In this document: one piece after another, positions 43,218 through 52,696 of the stretch | Layout of the letters: every line of letters starts with the position of its first letter | Numbering within the stretch: position 1 is the stretch's first letter | Source of the DNA: Cordylochernes scorpioides | Lineage: Eukaryota; Arthropoda; Arachnida; Pseudoscorpiones; Chernetidae | Reading direction: 5' to 3' | DNA length: 64,000 nucleotides | Assembly (NCBI GenBank): GCA_030710605.1 | Contig: CP092879.1 | Location: 41,063,669 to 41,127,668, forward strand | Made by a program: the position numbers and the translations under genes | The notes under the pieces: model-generated | What the model was told of the DNA's origin: nothing | Databases searched by the model: none | The model's input: only the letters and a program-made list of their open reading frames with translations

Positions 43218-43520
43218 CTAGCGAAGGTGTACCCGGCTTCGCCCGGGTTTTATCTGAGTGAAAGTTTGCCTAACGAATATTATTGAAAATAATTTTCCGG
43301 AACATAGACTATTATGATAATAATGATAATAATATTCATTACATTATATTTTTTATTATATATTTATATAATACGAATGGCCCGGGCAACGCCCGGGTTT
43401 TACCCGAGTGCGTATATATTTTAAAAACGTTTTAATTCAAATACTATTCGTTACAATTATAAATTGGCGCCATGGATGTCACTCTTGTGAAACGTCCCGT
43501 TCCAAACTGTGTGTTTTTAA
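43218..43520 (-). mobile_element. Helitron-like 3' ends, two families adjacent
   Basis: CTAGCGAAGG then CCCGGCTTCGCCCGGG at 43218-43250, and a second hairpin GGCCCGGGCAACGCCCGGG at 43379-43397 followed by the AATTATAAATTGGCGCC block of the 46682/20748 family. The first is the truncated neighbour of the array at 36573. Confidence 0.55.
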
Positions 43521-44000
43521 AATGTTTTAATTAAAATACTATTCGTTACAATTATAAATTTGAACGATAAGCTCATTATTTCTTTATACCGTTATTATAC
43601 CGTTATATTATATATATAAATATTAATTATATATATATTACACGTTATTTGTTTTCTTGGCCGACTGTTTTACATAGGGTGTTATCTTAAAATTGCTTGT
43701 TTTGAATATTTTTTAGATTGAGATTATTATCTAGTATGTAAAAAAATTAACTCTGTTGAAATTTAATTTTGTATTTATATATAAATATATTAACTCTGTT
43801 GATTTTTTTTGTATTTAATCGATAACAGCGAAGTTACGCATGTTAATGTTAGGGAAAAATATTTTGATGTTAAGCAAAACCTGCTCCATCTCGTTTTACA
43901 TTAATGTTGGAAATTTGGTCGAAATTGATGCATTGTAACGAAAGTTTTTAGTGAACAACACTTATGAAATTTGCATTTTATTAATATAGATAGATAATAA
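43521..44000. other. AT-rich repeat-derived sequence
   Basis: Contains ACTCTGTTGA...TTGTATTTA phrases and GTTTTACATTAATGTTGG, also found at 45900-46080 and 63760-63960. Part of a larger dispersed composite. Confidence 0.45.
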
Positions 44001-44035
44001 ATATAAATGAGTTTTAAAAATTGTAAAAAAAAAAA

Positions 44036-44106
44036 TGCATCGGCCGGGAATCGAACCTGGGCCGCTTGCGTGGCAGGCGAGCATTCTACCACTGGACCAC
44101 CGATGC
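44036..44106 (-). tRNA. tRNA-Gly(GCC)-like copy
   Basis: 71 nt. Acceptor GCATCGG/CCGATGC and T arm intact, GCC anticodon; one D-arm change (GGTCCAG for GGTTCAG) and an anticodon-stem change (CGCAAGC). Flanked by the tRNA-family Helitron-like sequence. Confidence 0.6.
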
Positions 44107-44199
44107 TTATAAGAAATGACCATATTTAGGTATTTATTCCATTCACAAAAGCAAACGATGACAGAATTGATTGTTGATGAATCTGATACCTGTATATTT

Positions 44200-44330
44200 A
44201 ATACAAACTTCTACTGTCTTTACTGCGATGAAAAAATATATTGGGAGGGCTTGGCTCATCAGTGGTAAACCCTCCCAGCGGTTTCGCCAATTTAATCTAC
44301 CAGACCGCTTCTCAGAGCTCTAATACTGTA
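44200..44330 (-). repeat. Conserved GAAACC...CTGATGA motif, copy 4
   Basis: Minus strand: TTGGC, GAAACC, GGGAGGG, then CUGAUGA, GCCAA, CCCUCCC. UUGGC pairs with GCCAA here, whereas the copy at 59395 has CUGGC with GCCAG, a covariation. GGGAGGG and CCCUCCC are complementary. Confidence 0.6.
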
Positions 44331-44358
44331 TTGGACGATTCTGCTTATATACGCAGCA

Positions 44359-44360
<2 letters not shown>

Positions 44361-44401
<41 letters not shown>
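44361..44401. repeat. (TA)n microsatellite
   Basis: About 20 TA units. Confidence 0.9.
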
Positions 44402-44404
<3 letters not shown>

Positions 44405-44778
44405 GCCATCAGCAACGTTCAGCTGCTCGATCATGAGATTGCCTTTTTCTTAATATACGAGAATGAGTCAATAAGTTTTAAGAAAGTGTCCTAATAAAAA
44501 AAATTGAAGAATTATAAACTTACTTTTTTCTACATAGTCACAGTCTTTTTCAATGCATATATTCTATCTTTTAACTAGCTTGTCAAATCCCTGAAAGAAG
44601 AATATTTGAGGTTGTTCCCTACACCCTCTTGGGCAATCTTTTTCACCTTCAAATTCGTCGAGAATCTTTTTCCATAAAGAGCAGCTTTAAAGTGTGTAAA
44701 AAGATGAAGATGTATCTGTTTTAAAAACGCCTGTGCATTTTATTTTATTACGAGGTATTCAAAATTTTGAATACGATA
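44402..44778. other. Fragment of foldback tip, otherwise no feature
   Basis: GATCATGAGATTGCCTTTTT at 44428-44447 matches the tip of the 34565 palindrome. The rest is unannotated. Confidence 0.4.
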
Positions 44779-45106
44779 TATGGTATTTTGAAAATAGAGC
44801 AATCCATAAATAAATCTTTAATTAAAAAGGCATTTATTGGATCAAAATATCATTTATTTAACCAATATTTCAATACATTATAAATCAAGGTATTATAACA
44901 TATTTAATGTGTGTCAACAACAAACTCAGCGCCACATAACGTCAAAAGAAAACAACAATTCTGATGAGGTTATATGGTGCTGAGTTTGTTGTTGACATAC
45001 ATTAATATGTTATAATACCTTGATAAAGTTTGGCGTTCAGCCAACTGAAATATTGGTAAAATAAATTATATTTTGATCCAATATTTTCCTTTTTAATTAA
45101 ATATAT
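44779..45106. mobile_element. Foldback element, about 328 bp, with hammerhead-like motif
   Basis: Leader TTTTGAAAATAGAGCAATCC, AAAAAGGCATTTATTGGATC and mirror, GTCAACAACAAACTCAGCGCC and mirror GCTGAGTTTGTTGTTGAC. The right arm has a complete U3-A8 motif. The left arm's motif is decayed (CAATATTTCAATAC). Confidence 0.8.
45016..45058 (+). ncRNA. Hammerhead-like motif, U3-A8 type, best example
   Basis: Stem I UACC/GGUA; core UUGAUAA (only C3U and G8A differ from canonical CUGAUGA); stem II with UUGGC/GCCAA around GUUCA; core GAAA; short AUAU stem III; AUU before the predicted cut. All conserved elements are in order. Confidence 0.65.
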
Positions 45107-45485
45107 ATGTTATATAAAATAACTGAATATATTTGCGACATAAAAAAAGATGTTAAATGTTTATAGCTTGAGAGCGTGTGGAGAGATAATTATTTCCATC
45201 AATACTTTTCAAATTCTTGACAAATTCTTCTGGTATTTTAGTATGTCTGTGAATTTTTCACGAAGAGCAGACAAAAATTCGCAAAGTGGTTACAATAGAT
45301 TTGGTGAAATATCGCGAAACAATGAGTTTATAAAGGCAAAATTCAGAATTATTACTTCTTGAATATTCAGCACAAAGTTTACACATGACAATTTCTCAAA
45401 TTCCCCTAACATTTTCGACGATATTTACCGTCTTCTAACAGCAGTAATACATTTCCTAATCACTTTCGTCACTGTAATAATCAAA
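45107..45485. other. No gene seen
   Basis: AT-rich; a 70-codon open frame at 45150-45362 has no recognisable domain. Confidence 0.35.
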
Positions 45486-45707
45486 TACACTCATGGACAG
45501 AACTTAAGGAAGTTGTATCTTTTATCATGTATATCGGGATTCAGATAACAACTCTGAAAGATATATGATACCCAGTGACCTTTATTGAAGACACATGAGA
45601 TAACCATATGTGAACAAAACTACCTCTGTCTCCTTCAAAAAAGCAGACAGCCGGCAACATAAACGACTTTCAACTTCCTTAAGTTTTGTCCATGAATATA
45701 TATTAGA
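45486..45707. mobile_element. MITE, about 222 bp
   Basis: Terminal inverted repeats ACTCATGGACAGAACTTAAG and CTTAAGTTTTGTCCATGAAT (inverted). Flanking TA fits a Tc1/mariner-type source. The interior includes GTGACCTTTATTGAAGACA. No ORF. Confidence 0.8.
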
Positions 45708-46086
45708 GTATTCTATTTTATATTTTGTTCTTGAAAAATAAAAATGAGTATTTAACACCTCTATTTGACAGTTTATGCTGTAATTTGATTGAAAAGTGAT
45801 ATTTTCTCTTCATTTAACAGATTAAGATATAAAATATCTAAACACAACAGCTGATCAATCTAAAGATATATTCAATAATCTATATTAATAAAATGGAAAT
45901 TTCATAAGTGTTGTTCGCTAAAAACTTTCGTTACAATGCATAAATTTCAACCAAATTTTCAACATTTATGTAAAACGAGATGGAGCAGGTTTTGCTTAAC
46001 ATCAAAATATATTTCCTAACATTAACATGCGTAACTTCGGTGTTATCGATTAAATACAAAAAAAAAATCAACAGAGTTAATTTTAT

Positions 46087-46440
46087 CAACATATATAGTC
46101 ACGACCGTCTTTCCTCCTCAATCAATTCCTCATGTCACGGATGCGCGCGCATCATCATTATTATTATTATCATTATCTAATGATAATAATAATAATAATT
46201 ATTATTATATTATTATTATTATCAACATATATAGTCACGACCGTCTTTCCTCCTCAAATTCCTCAATTACTCATGTCACGGATGCGCGCGCATCATCATT
46301 AGATCATTATCATTATCTAATGATAATAATAATAATTATTATTATATTATTATTATTATTTTATTATTATCAACATATATAGTCACGACCGTCTTTCCTC
46401 AATTCCTCATGTCACGGATGCGCGCGCATCATCATTATGA
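46087..46440. repeat. Tandem repeat, about 135-145 bp x 3
   Basis: TATATAGTCACGACCGTC, CCTCATGTCACGGATGCGCG and a (TTA)n tract recur starting at 46094, 46231 and 46377. The same unit inverted lies at 63395-63765, and a single relative at 20450-20485. Confidence 0.85.
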
Positions 46441-46479
46441 TTATTATCTTCTATAGAAGCTTCTATCTTTATAAATATG

Positions 46480-46685
46480 TATATTTACAAAAAGTCAATT
46501 CGCTCGCGCCTCTAGCGGTGAAAATGAGGGGTAATACCATCTGACCTAATGTACATGTAAAGTTTGGAGCGGGACGTTTCACAAGAGTGACATCCACGGC
46601 TCCAATTTATAATTGTAACAAATAGTATTGGAATAAAAACATTCAATCGGGTAAAACACGGGCGTTGCCCGGGTCATTCGTCTAG
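46480..46685 (+). mobile_element. Helitron-like element (GGCGTTGCC family)
   Basis: GAGTGACATCCACGGC, ATTGTAACAAATAGTATTGG, hairpin GGGCGTTGCCCGGG, end CATTCGTCTAGT (CTAG 46682-46685). Confidence 0.55.
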
Positions 46686-46844
46686 TTTATATATAAATAC
46701 AAAAAAAAAAATTCAACAGAGTTAATTTTCATACTAGCTAATAATCTCAATCTAAAAAAATATTCAATACAAGCAATTTTAAGATAACACCATATGTAAA
46801 ACAGTCGGCCAAGAAAACAACAATATAATATAAAAAGCCAACAA

Positions 46845-47420
46845 TTAAGAATAAATGTGAGATAAAAAGCCAACAATGAAGAATGAATGTAAGATAAAAA
46901 GCCAACAATTAAGACTAAATATGATATAAAAAGCCAACAATGAAGAATGAATGTAAGATAAAAAGCCAACAATGAAGAGTAAATGTAATATAAAAAGCCA
47001 ACAATGAAGAATAAATGTTAGATAAAAAGCCAACAATGAAGAGTAAATATAATATAAAAAGCCAACAATGAAGAATGAATGTAAGATAAAAGCCAACAAT
47101 GAAGAGTAAATATAATATAAAAAGCCAACAATGAAGAGTGAATGTAAGATAAAAAGCCAACAATGAAGAGTAAATGTAATATAAAAAGCCAACAGAGTGA
47201 ATGTAAGATAAAAAGCCAACAATGAAGAGTGAATGTAATATAAAAAGCCAACAATGAAGAATGAATGTAAGATAAAAAGCCAACAATGAAGAGTAAATGT
47301 AATATAAAAAGCCAACAGAGTGAATGTAAGATAAAAAGCCAACAATGAAGAGTAAATGTAATATAAAAAGCCAACAATGAAGAATGAATATAAGTTAAAA
47401 AGCCAACAATGAAGAGTAAA
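46845..47420. repeat. 32-bp minisatellite, about 18 units
   Basis: Unit GCCAACAATGAAGAATGAAT plus GTAAGATAAAAA, with two alternating subtypes (AAGAATGAATGTAAGAT and AAGAGTAAATGTAATAT). Two units are 12-bp shortened. Open minus-strand frames (Leu/Phe/Ile-rich) are by-products. The right arm counterpart (62500-63005) is about two units shorter. Confidence 0.9.
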
Positions 47421-47763
47421 TCTCTCTCTATATATAAAAGTCAATTTCTGTCTGTCTGTCTGTTTCGCGATAAACTCAAAAACTACTGAACCAATTGGTA
47501 CCAAATTTTGCATGTCGCTTTTTATAAACCTGAGGAAAATTTTCGCTGCATTTTGATTAGTATTTTTGGCTATTTCTTTTTTTCATTTGAAGAACTTTTT
47601 TTACGCGGACTAATCCGGAATGGAATGAATACCTAAATATGGCCATTTTTTTAAAGCATCGGTGGTTCAGTGGTAGAATGCTCGCCTGCCACGCGGGCGG
47701 CCCGGGTTCGATTCCCGGCCGATGCATTTTTTTTTTACAATTTTTAAAACTCATTTATATTAT
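47421..47763 (+). mobile_element. Helitron-like element with intact tRNA-Gly
   Basis: TCTCTCTCTATATATAAAAG, (CTGT)n, TTCGCGATAAACTC, CAAATTTTGCATGTCGC, then the tRNA and TTTTTAAAACTC. Directly followed by the next Helitron-like 5' end. Confidence 0.55.
47656..47726 (+). tRNA. tRNA-Gly(GCC), structurally intact
   Basis: 71 nt: acceptor GCATCGG/CCGATGC with A discriminator, D arm, anticodon loop CTGCCAC (GCC), T arm with TTCGATT. A T9 run follows, a good polymerase III terminator. Box A and box B are intact, so transcription is plausible even though it lies in a repeat. Confidence 0.8.
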
Positions 47764-48514
47764 CTATATATATAAAATTGAATGTCTGTCTGTCTGTACT
47801 CTATAGATTCAAAAACCATAAATCCACTCGCCGTGAAATTTTGGGATATTATTAGGTATATCACCGGGAAGGTTTTTGAAAAATAATTGCATTAATATCT
47901 TGAATATCCTTAGAGTTATTTGCAGATTTGTAGATTTAACTCGCAAGCAGCGCCCCCATTGTGACGATTATAACAAGTTTTCTTATCACTAAGTTTGTTA
48001 TCTTAAATATTATTCATCAAAAGTAAGATTATCTCAGGATGACACGGCAATTTATTTGCGACAAGAATAATGATACAATTCTAAGGCGAAGATACTATTC
48101 CTTTAACTTCCAATTACCGAGGGAACCAATTAATATTGATTTTATTCAACTTATCGAGTATTTTTCAAGGGACCGAGAAAAAATGTTCACTAGATAAAAC
48201 TATGATTTTCTAATGTAGAAAATTAGGAAAGACAAAATTCAGGATGACACGGCACACAGGGACCGGGAAAAAAATGTTCACTTTATCGAGAGATTCAAAT
48301 TTACGAGTTTCAAATTATCAAAATATATCTCTTTTTTTAAATAAGTTTTTAGAGAATTGTTTTAACAAATGTTCGCTAGACAAACCTTTACTCGGGTAAA
48401 ACCCCGGGCGAAGCCGAGTACGTTTTATAAGTTTAAAGAGAATTGTTTTAACAAATGTTCGTTAGACAAACATTCACTCGGGCAAAACCCGGGCGAAGCC
48501 GGGCACATCCGCTA
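47764..48514 (+). mobile_element. Helitron-like element, 751 bp
   Basis: 5' TCTATATATATAAAATTG, (CTGT)n, body with TTTCACGG-like conserved blocks, an embedded LTR fragment (AATTAGGAAAGACAAAATTC and GATGACACGGCA), then two successive hairpins (GGGCGAAGCC) and end CATCCGCTAG followed by T. Counterpart in the right arm at 61384-62132. Confidence 0.65.
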
Positions 48515-49067
48515 GTATTAAGATATAATTCAATGTAATCATTCAAAGAAATTTATATGCATCTATAAAATGATAAGAAAATGTAGTGGCATTCTCTCGT
48601 AAAGGCAGTTATAGGTGATTTTATTGCCAAGAATCATAATGAAATAATAAATTTCATAGATAACCAAGAAATTATTACGTGTTTCTCTATATTTATGGGT
48701 ACCAATTAAAATATATTTAACTGCTTTTTATCTGTGGTTTCAAAAATGTATCCTTTTTATGCGATGACGAAAGTTTTATAGGAATATTTGAAGTTTTTAT
48801 CAGTTTTGATATATTTAATTGAGAGAGAAAATTTGGATTTTAACTCTAATTAAATATCATCGAATGGAAATGATTTTCAAATTATATTTTGTGCTTTAAA
48901 ATATTATATTCGATATGGTTTTGTGCAATTATGTTAAATGAAAGATGAATTTGAAACAGAAATTGATTTTTGAAATTCTTGAATCAATATATCTGTGTAC
49001 CTTATTACCGAATTTCTAAGATTAATCTACCAATTTGCTGCAACTATTATATGGCTTATCTGATTAA
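48515..49067. other. No gene seen
   Basis: AT-rich, matching 60835-61383 inverted. Confidence 0.4.
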
Positions 49068-49520
49068 ATACTTCATGGACTACAACTTGAGGAAGTTGTA
49101 TCTTTTAGCATGTATATCTGGATTCAAATGATAACTCTGAAAGATACACTCATGGTCAAAACTTAAGGAAGTTGTATCTTTTAGCATGTGTATCTGGATT
49201 CAGATAATAACTCTGAAAGATACACTCATGGTCAAAACTTAAGGAAGTTGTACCTTTTAGCATGTATATCGTTTTTCAGACAATAACTCTGAAAGATATA
49301 CTCACGGACAAAACTTAAGGAAGCTGTACCTTTTGGCATGTATTTCGGGATTCCGACAATAACTCTGGAAGATACACTCATGGACAAAACTTAAGGAAGC
49401 TGTACCTTTTGGCATGTATATCGGGATTCCGACAATAACTCTGGAAGATACACTCATGGACAAAGCTTAAGGAAGTTCTACCTTTTAGTATGTATATCGG
49501 GATTCAAACAATATCTCTGA
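49068..49520. repeat. 76-bp satellite derived from MITE ends, 6 units
   Basis: Each unit starts CACTCATGGACAAAACTTAA (the MITE tip) and ends CTCTGRAAGATA. The last unit runs into a complete MITE (about 49446-49662). The right arm has seven units (60330-60835). Confidence 0.85.
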
Positions 49521-49662
49521 AAGATATTTGATACCCTGTGAGCTTTATTGAAGATACACGAGGTAACTAAGTGCGGATAAATTTGTCTATGTCTTCTTCA
49601 ATAAAAACAGGCGTCTAGAGATATCAAAGACTTTCCACTTCATTATGTTTTGTCCATGAGTG
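49446..49662. mobile_element. MITE at the end of the satellite
   Basis: TACACTCATGGACAAAGCTT to TTTTGTCCATGAGTGTAG, about 217 bp. A second partial copy follows at 49663-49840 (GTGACCTTTATTGAAGACA ... CCATGAGTGTAG). Confidence 0.75.
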
Positions 49663-49840
49663 TAGTCTGTATTTGAAAGTTTATATGAAAGATATTTGAT
49701 ACACAGTGACCTTTATTGAAGACATACGAGATAACCAAGTGTGAACAAAATTGTCTAAATCTACTTTAATACAATAAATAACAGAGGCCTAGAGTTATCA
49801 AGGACCTTCCAATTTATTATGTTTTATCCATGAGTGTAGT

Positions 49841-50189
49841 CTGTATTTGAAAGTTTATATTCTTGGCAATGATTTTCAGTCAATTATTACGATATTGTGG
49901 TATATAAGAAAATTGTGGTATTGCCTCTAGGGAAAAAGATAACAGATCAATAACCACAATATTTTATCTATTGTATTGATAAATGTTTTTCAAGTAAACG
50001 AACAGGTTGAAAGAAAATAAATTAATCATATTGGTATAAAATAAATATATTAAAAAAGTGGTACCTCTATCTTTAGAAATGCATTAAAACAATGGAATCG
50101 GCTTATTATCCTAGTACAAAACGTAATGGTTGTGATAATGAATGATTCACAACACCAATTTGAGAAATTTTAGACAAAAGGCCAACCTT
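49841..50189. other. No gene seen
   Basis: AT-rich; right-arm counterpart 59660-60000. Confidence 0.35.
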
Positions 50190-50290
50190 ATACCATGGTT
50201 TCGGGCTATATATAAAAAAAGTGTTACCTCTTTCTTTATTATTTTCCGATGCACTAGCGCGCCATCTGTTATCAAATTACGAAACTATTT
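50190..50290 (-). mobile_element. Hammerhead-bearing repeat, truncated inside the ribozyme
   Basis: Minus: GCCCGAAACCATGG preceded by TATATA instead of the first core segment and stem II 5' strand. It is followed on the plus side by CGCGCCATCTGTTATC. The same truncation is in the right arm near 59612-59630. Confidence 0.5.
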
Positions 50291-50329
50291 TAGACGCGTA
50301 ATATTCTTTTTAAAATAAAACAATTTCTA

Positions 50330-50432
50330 CTGCCCTTACTGCAATGGAAAAATTAAAGGGAGGGCCTGGCTCATCAGTGGTGAACCCTTCCAGCGGTTTC
50401 GCCAGTTTAATCTACCATACCGCTGTCATATT
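50330..50432 (-). repeat. Conserved GAAACC...CTGATGA motif, copy 5
   Basis: Minus strand CTGGC, GAAACC, GGAAGGG, TTCACCA, CTGATGA, GCCAG, CCCTCCC. Right-arm counterpart at 59395-59490 has GGGAGGG, which restores full pairing. Confidence 0.6.
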
Positions 50433-51063
50433 GCATTTTTGGAACTTCCCTTTACAGTGATACTGATGCTTGACTCTTCGAATGGGTATTTTAGATGAAC
50501 TATGCACTAAATCTTTTAGGATAGCAGAATTACATATAATTATATATATATATAATATGCTTCGAGAAATCGTTCTTCCGAAAATATCGATTTGTGTCTT
50601 TTATTCGAACAATTATATTACGATGCACTAGCGCGCCATTCTTTATTATTGTTACCTCTTTATTTATTAAAACAATGTATTTGGCTTATCACTCCAGTAC
50701 AAAACCTAATGGCTGTGATAATAAATGAGCCACAATGCTAGTTTTAGAAAATTTAAACAAAAAGCCGACCTATATACCATTGTTTCAAGATTTGGCCCTC
50801 ATCAATCTGAATTTGAAAAAACTGGCGTGGGAGCTCAATAGTTAACACGATTATTACGTTTTTTTACTGAGATAATGAATCAAATGCATTCTTATAAAAG
50901 AAGGAATTTGCAGGATATCATTGTAGGAAGAGAACAAAGGTAAACGCGACGTCTTACTCTATTTAAAAGTCTTAGAGCTTTAGTACACAATCACGTCCTT
51001 CGTTCATATTATAAAATATTTCTATTTATGTGAAGAAACAATAAAAAATTAAAAAACATATAA
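50433..51063 (-). other. Repeat-derived sequence with a worn hammerhead
   Basis: Around 50778-50812 (minus) UUGAUGA, a broken stem II, GAAA and CAAUGG can be read. At 50930-51010 a GAACGAAGGACGTGATTG block resembles the 51525 copy. No gene. Confidence 0.4.
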
Positions 51064-51450
51064 AAAAAGGTCAGGTGTTGATATTAAAAACAAAAAGGCA
51101 TATCCTGACCAAGCTCACATGAGCTTTTCCAGATGGCAGAGCGTCATCAAGTGGAACAAAAATAAACTAAACGTTTATTTAACTTGTTCCGTGATATTTG
51201 GCCAACCCAATTTTTTGATAAATCAAGAAAAGTCAACCACGAACGAATATCGGGCTGTTGGCCCTCGTCAGCGTGGTGCAGACTGTACCACGCTCGTGGT
51301 TGACTTTTCTTGATTTATCAATAAATTGGGTTGGCTAAATATCACGGAACAAGTTAAATAAACGTTTATTTATTTTTGTTCCACTAGAAGGCGCTCTGCC
51401 ATCTAGAAAAGCTCATGTGAGCCTGGTTAGGATATCCCTTTTTTGTTTTT
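51064..51450. mobile_element. Foldback element with central canonical hammerhead
   Basis: Arms of about 170-190 bp pair from GTCAGGTGTTGATATTAAAA / GCATATCCTGACC outward-in through CTCACATGAGCTTTTCC, TAAACGTTTATTTAAC, TTGATAAATCAAGAAAA and ACCACGA. The ribozyme sits between the arms. Right-arm counterpart 58392-58770. Confidence 0.85.
51237..51276 (-). ncRNA. Hammerhead motif with one core mutation
   Basis: Minus: stem I CCACG/CGUGG, CUGACGA, stem II GGGC/GCCC, then GAUA instead of GAAA (A14 to U). The right-arm copy (58561-58600) has intact GAAA. Confidence 0.65.
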
Positions 51451-52400
51451 AATTTCTATGTTTATGCAAATATCTACATGTATATCATATCTTCTCTAGT
51501 TTCTTGTATCCACGTAACAGCCTGTTGAAGGACGTGTCAGAGTACGAAAGCTGGTAGACTTCTAAATAAAGAAATACGTCGCGTCTACCTTTGGTCAATT
51601 CCAACAAATGCATTGTTTTAATGCATATTTTAAAGGGAGAAAGAGGTCTAATTTTTGGTTCATGAATACTGTTTTTCTCAACTTTAAGTTATAAATAAGC
51701 ATTTTGCAGGGAAAATATTGCTATATTTTTGGTTATTATAAAAAGTAGATTTTTTATAACCTTAAAATGGCCTGAATTATAAATATACTTTTTAGATAGA
51801 TGCATGTCTTGAATTTTAAAATTGTATTTTATTAACATCAATATTTCAATGTGCAGACCGTACATCTTTCTCAAGGTTCTCCCTATGTCTACAGCAGTTT
51901 CATCACTCTAAGTGCTAATTCCATCACCACAAGAAATATATTAATTTGTAGATGATTTCTCATCTAAACAATAATTATAATTATATTTAGAATTGTAAAA
52001 TATGGTTATATATGTTTATATTTATTATAGATGAACTCTGTTCATTAATACATATAAATTTGTAAATATACTATTTTATATATAATTTGTAAATATATTT
52101 TAAATGTTTTGTTTGTTTCCTCTGTAATAGGCGCAAATATTTCAATATCGCGCCTGGTATATTAATAAATGAATTTACAATTTTTAAAAATAGGTGGATT
52201 TTCTTGAAAAATCTCGTACTATAATTATACCTATAGGCAATCCGATTCTATAGTTTTTTCGAATAATAGATAATAAATGGTCGTTTCTTCCGTCAAATTA
52301 AACGTCCAAGCTAGACACCATATAATGACCGTCGCCGCACACTAGCGGACTCAGGTCGTTAACAAAGCCACAACACCAGCTTTGGCAAACTGAGAAGCGT
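51451..52400. other. No gene; contains a degenerate hammerhead-like block
   Basis: 51520-51560 reads CCTGTTGAAGGACGTGTC, GTACGAAAGCTGG: core CUGUUGA and GAAA with palindromic AGCU. Otherwise AT-rich. Counterpart 57430-58390. Confidence 0.4.
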
Positions 52401-52452
52401 CCACCTAGAGACCATGGTTTCGGGCTAATGGCCCCTCGTCAGCCCAAGGCGG
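52401..52452 (-). ncRNA. Hammerhead motif, second canonical family
   Basis: Minus: CUUGGG / UCUAGG stem I (with wobbles), CUGACGA, stem II GGGC-type/GCCC, core GAAA, palindromic CCAUGG and GUC before the predicted cut. The right-arm copy (57365-57414) has GAUA in the core. Confidence 0.65.
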
Positions 52453-52682
52453 ACTTTATTCCATGAGATCCACAAGGGATCCCATGGAATCTTCACAATC
52501 TGCCAAAGAGGTGTTTACCTGGCAAGGTAGCTGGGCCTAATCTATGGCCAAAATATAGATGGACATTTTGTCGGGAGGAAATTGATCTATAAAATCAAAT
52601 GTCCAATTAAGCGTCCAAACTAATAATAGTGTTCTATCTATATTTTGGGGCCATAGATATTTAGGATTCTCTCAATATATAT

Positions 52683-52696
52683 ATCTATATATATAT
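52683..52696. repeat. Target duplication of the 444-bp insertion, left
   Basis: ATCTATATATATAT, repeated at 53141-53154. The empty site in the right arm has a single copy near 57124-57138. AT-rich simple sequence, so the exact length is uncertain. Confidence 0.6.

Noticed and set aside
46682-47513. Several 100-220 codon hydrophobic frames (and their mirror at 62542-63102)
   Set aside because: They are products of the 32-bp minisatellite in all three frames; the membrane-like composition comes from the AT-rich repeat.
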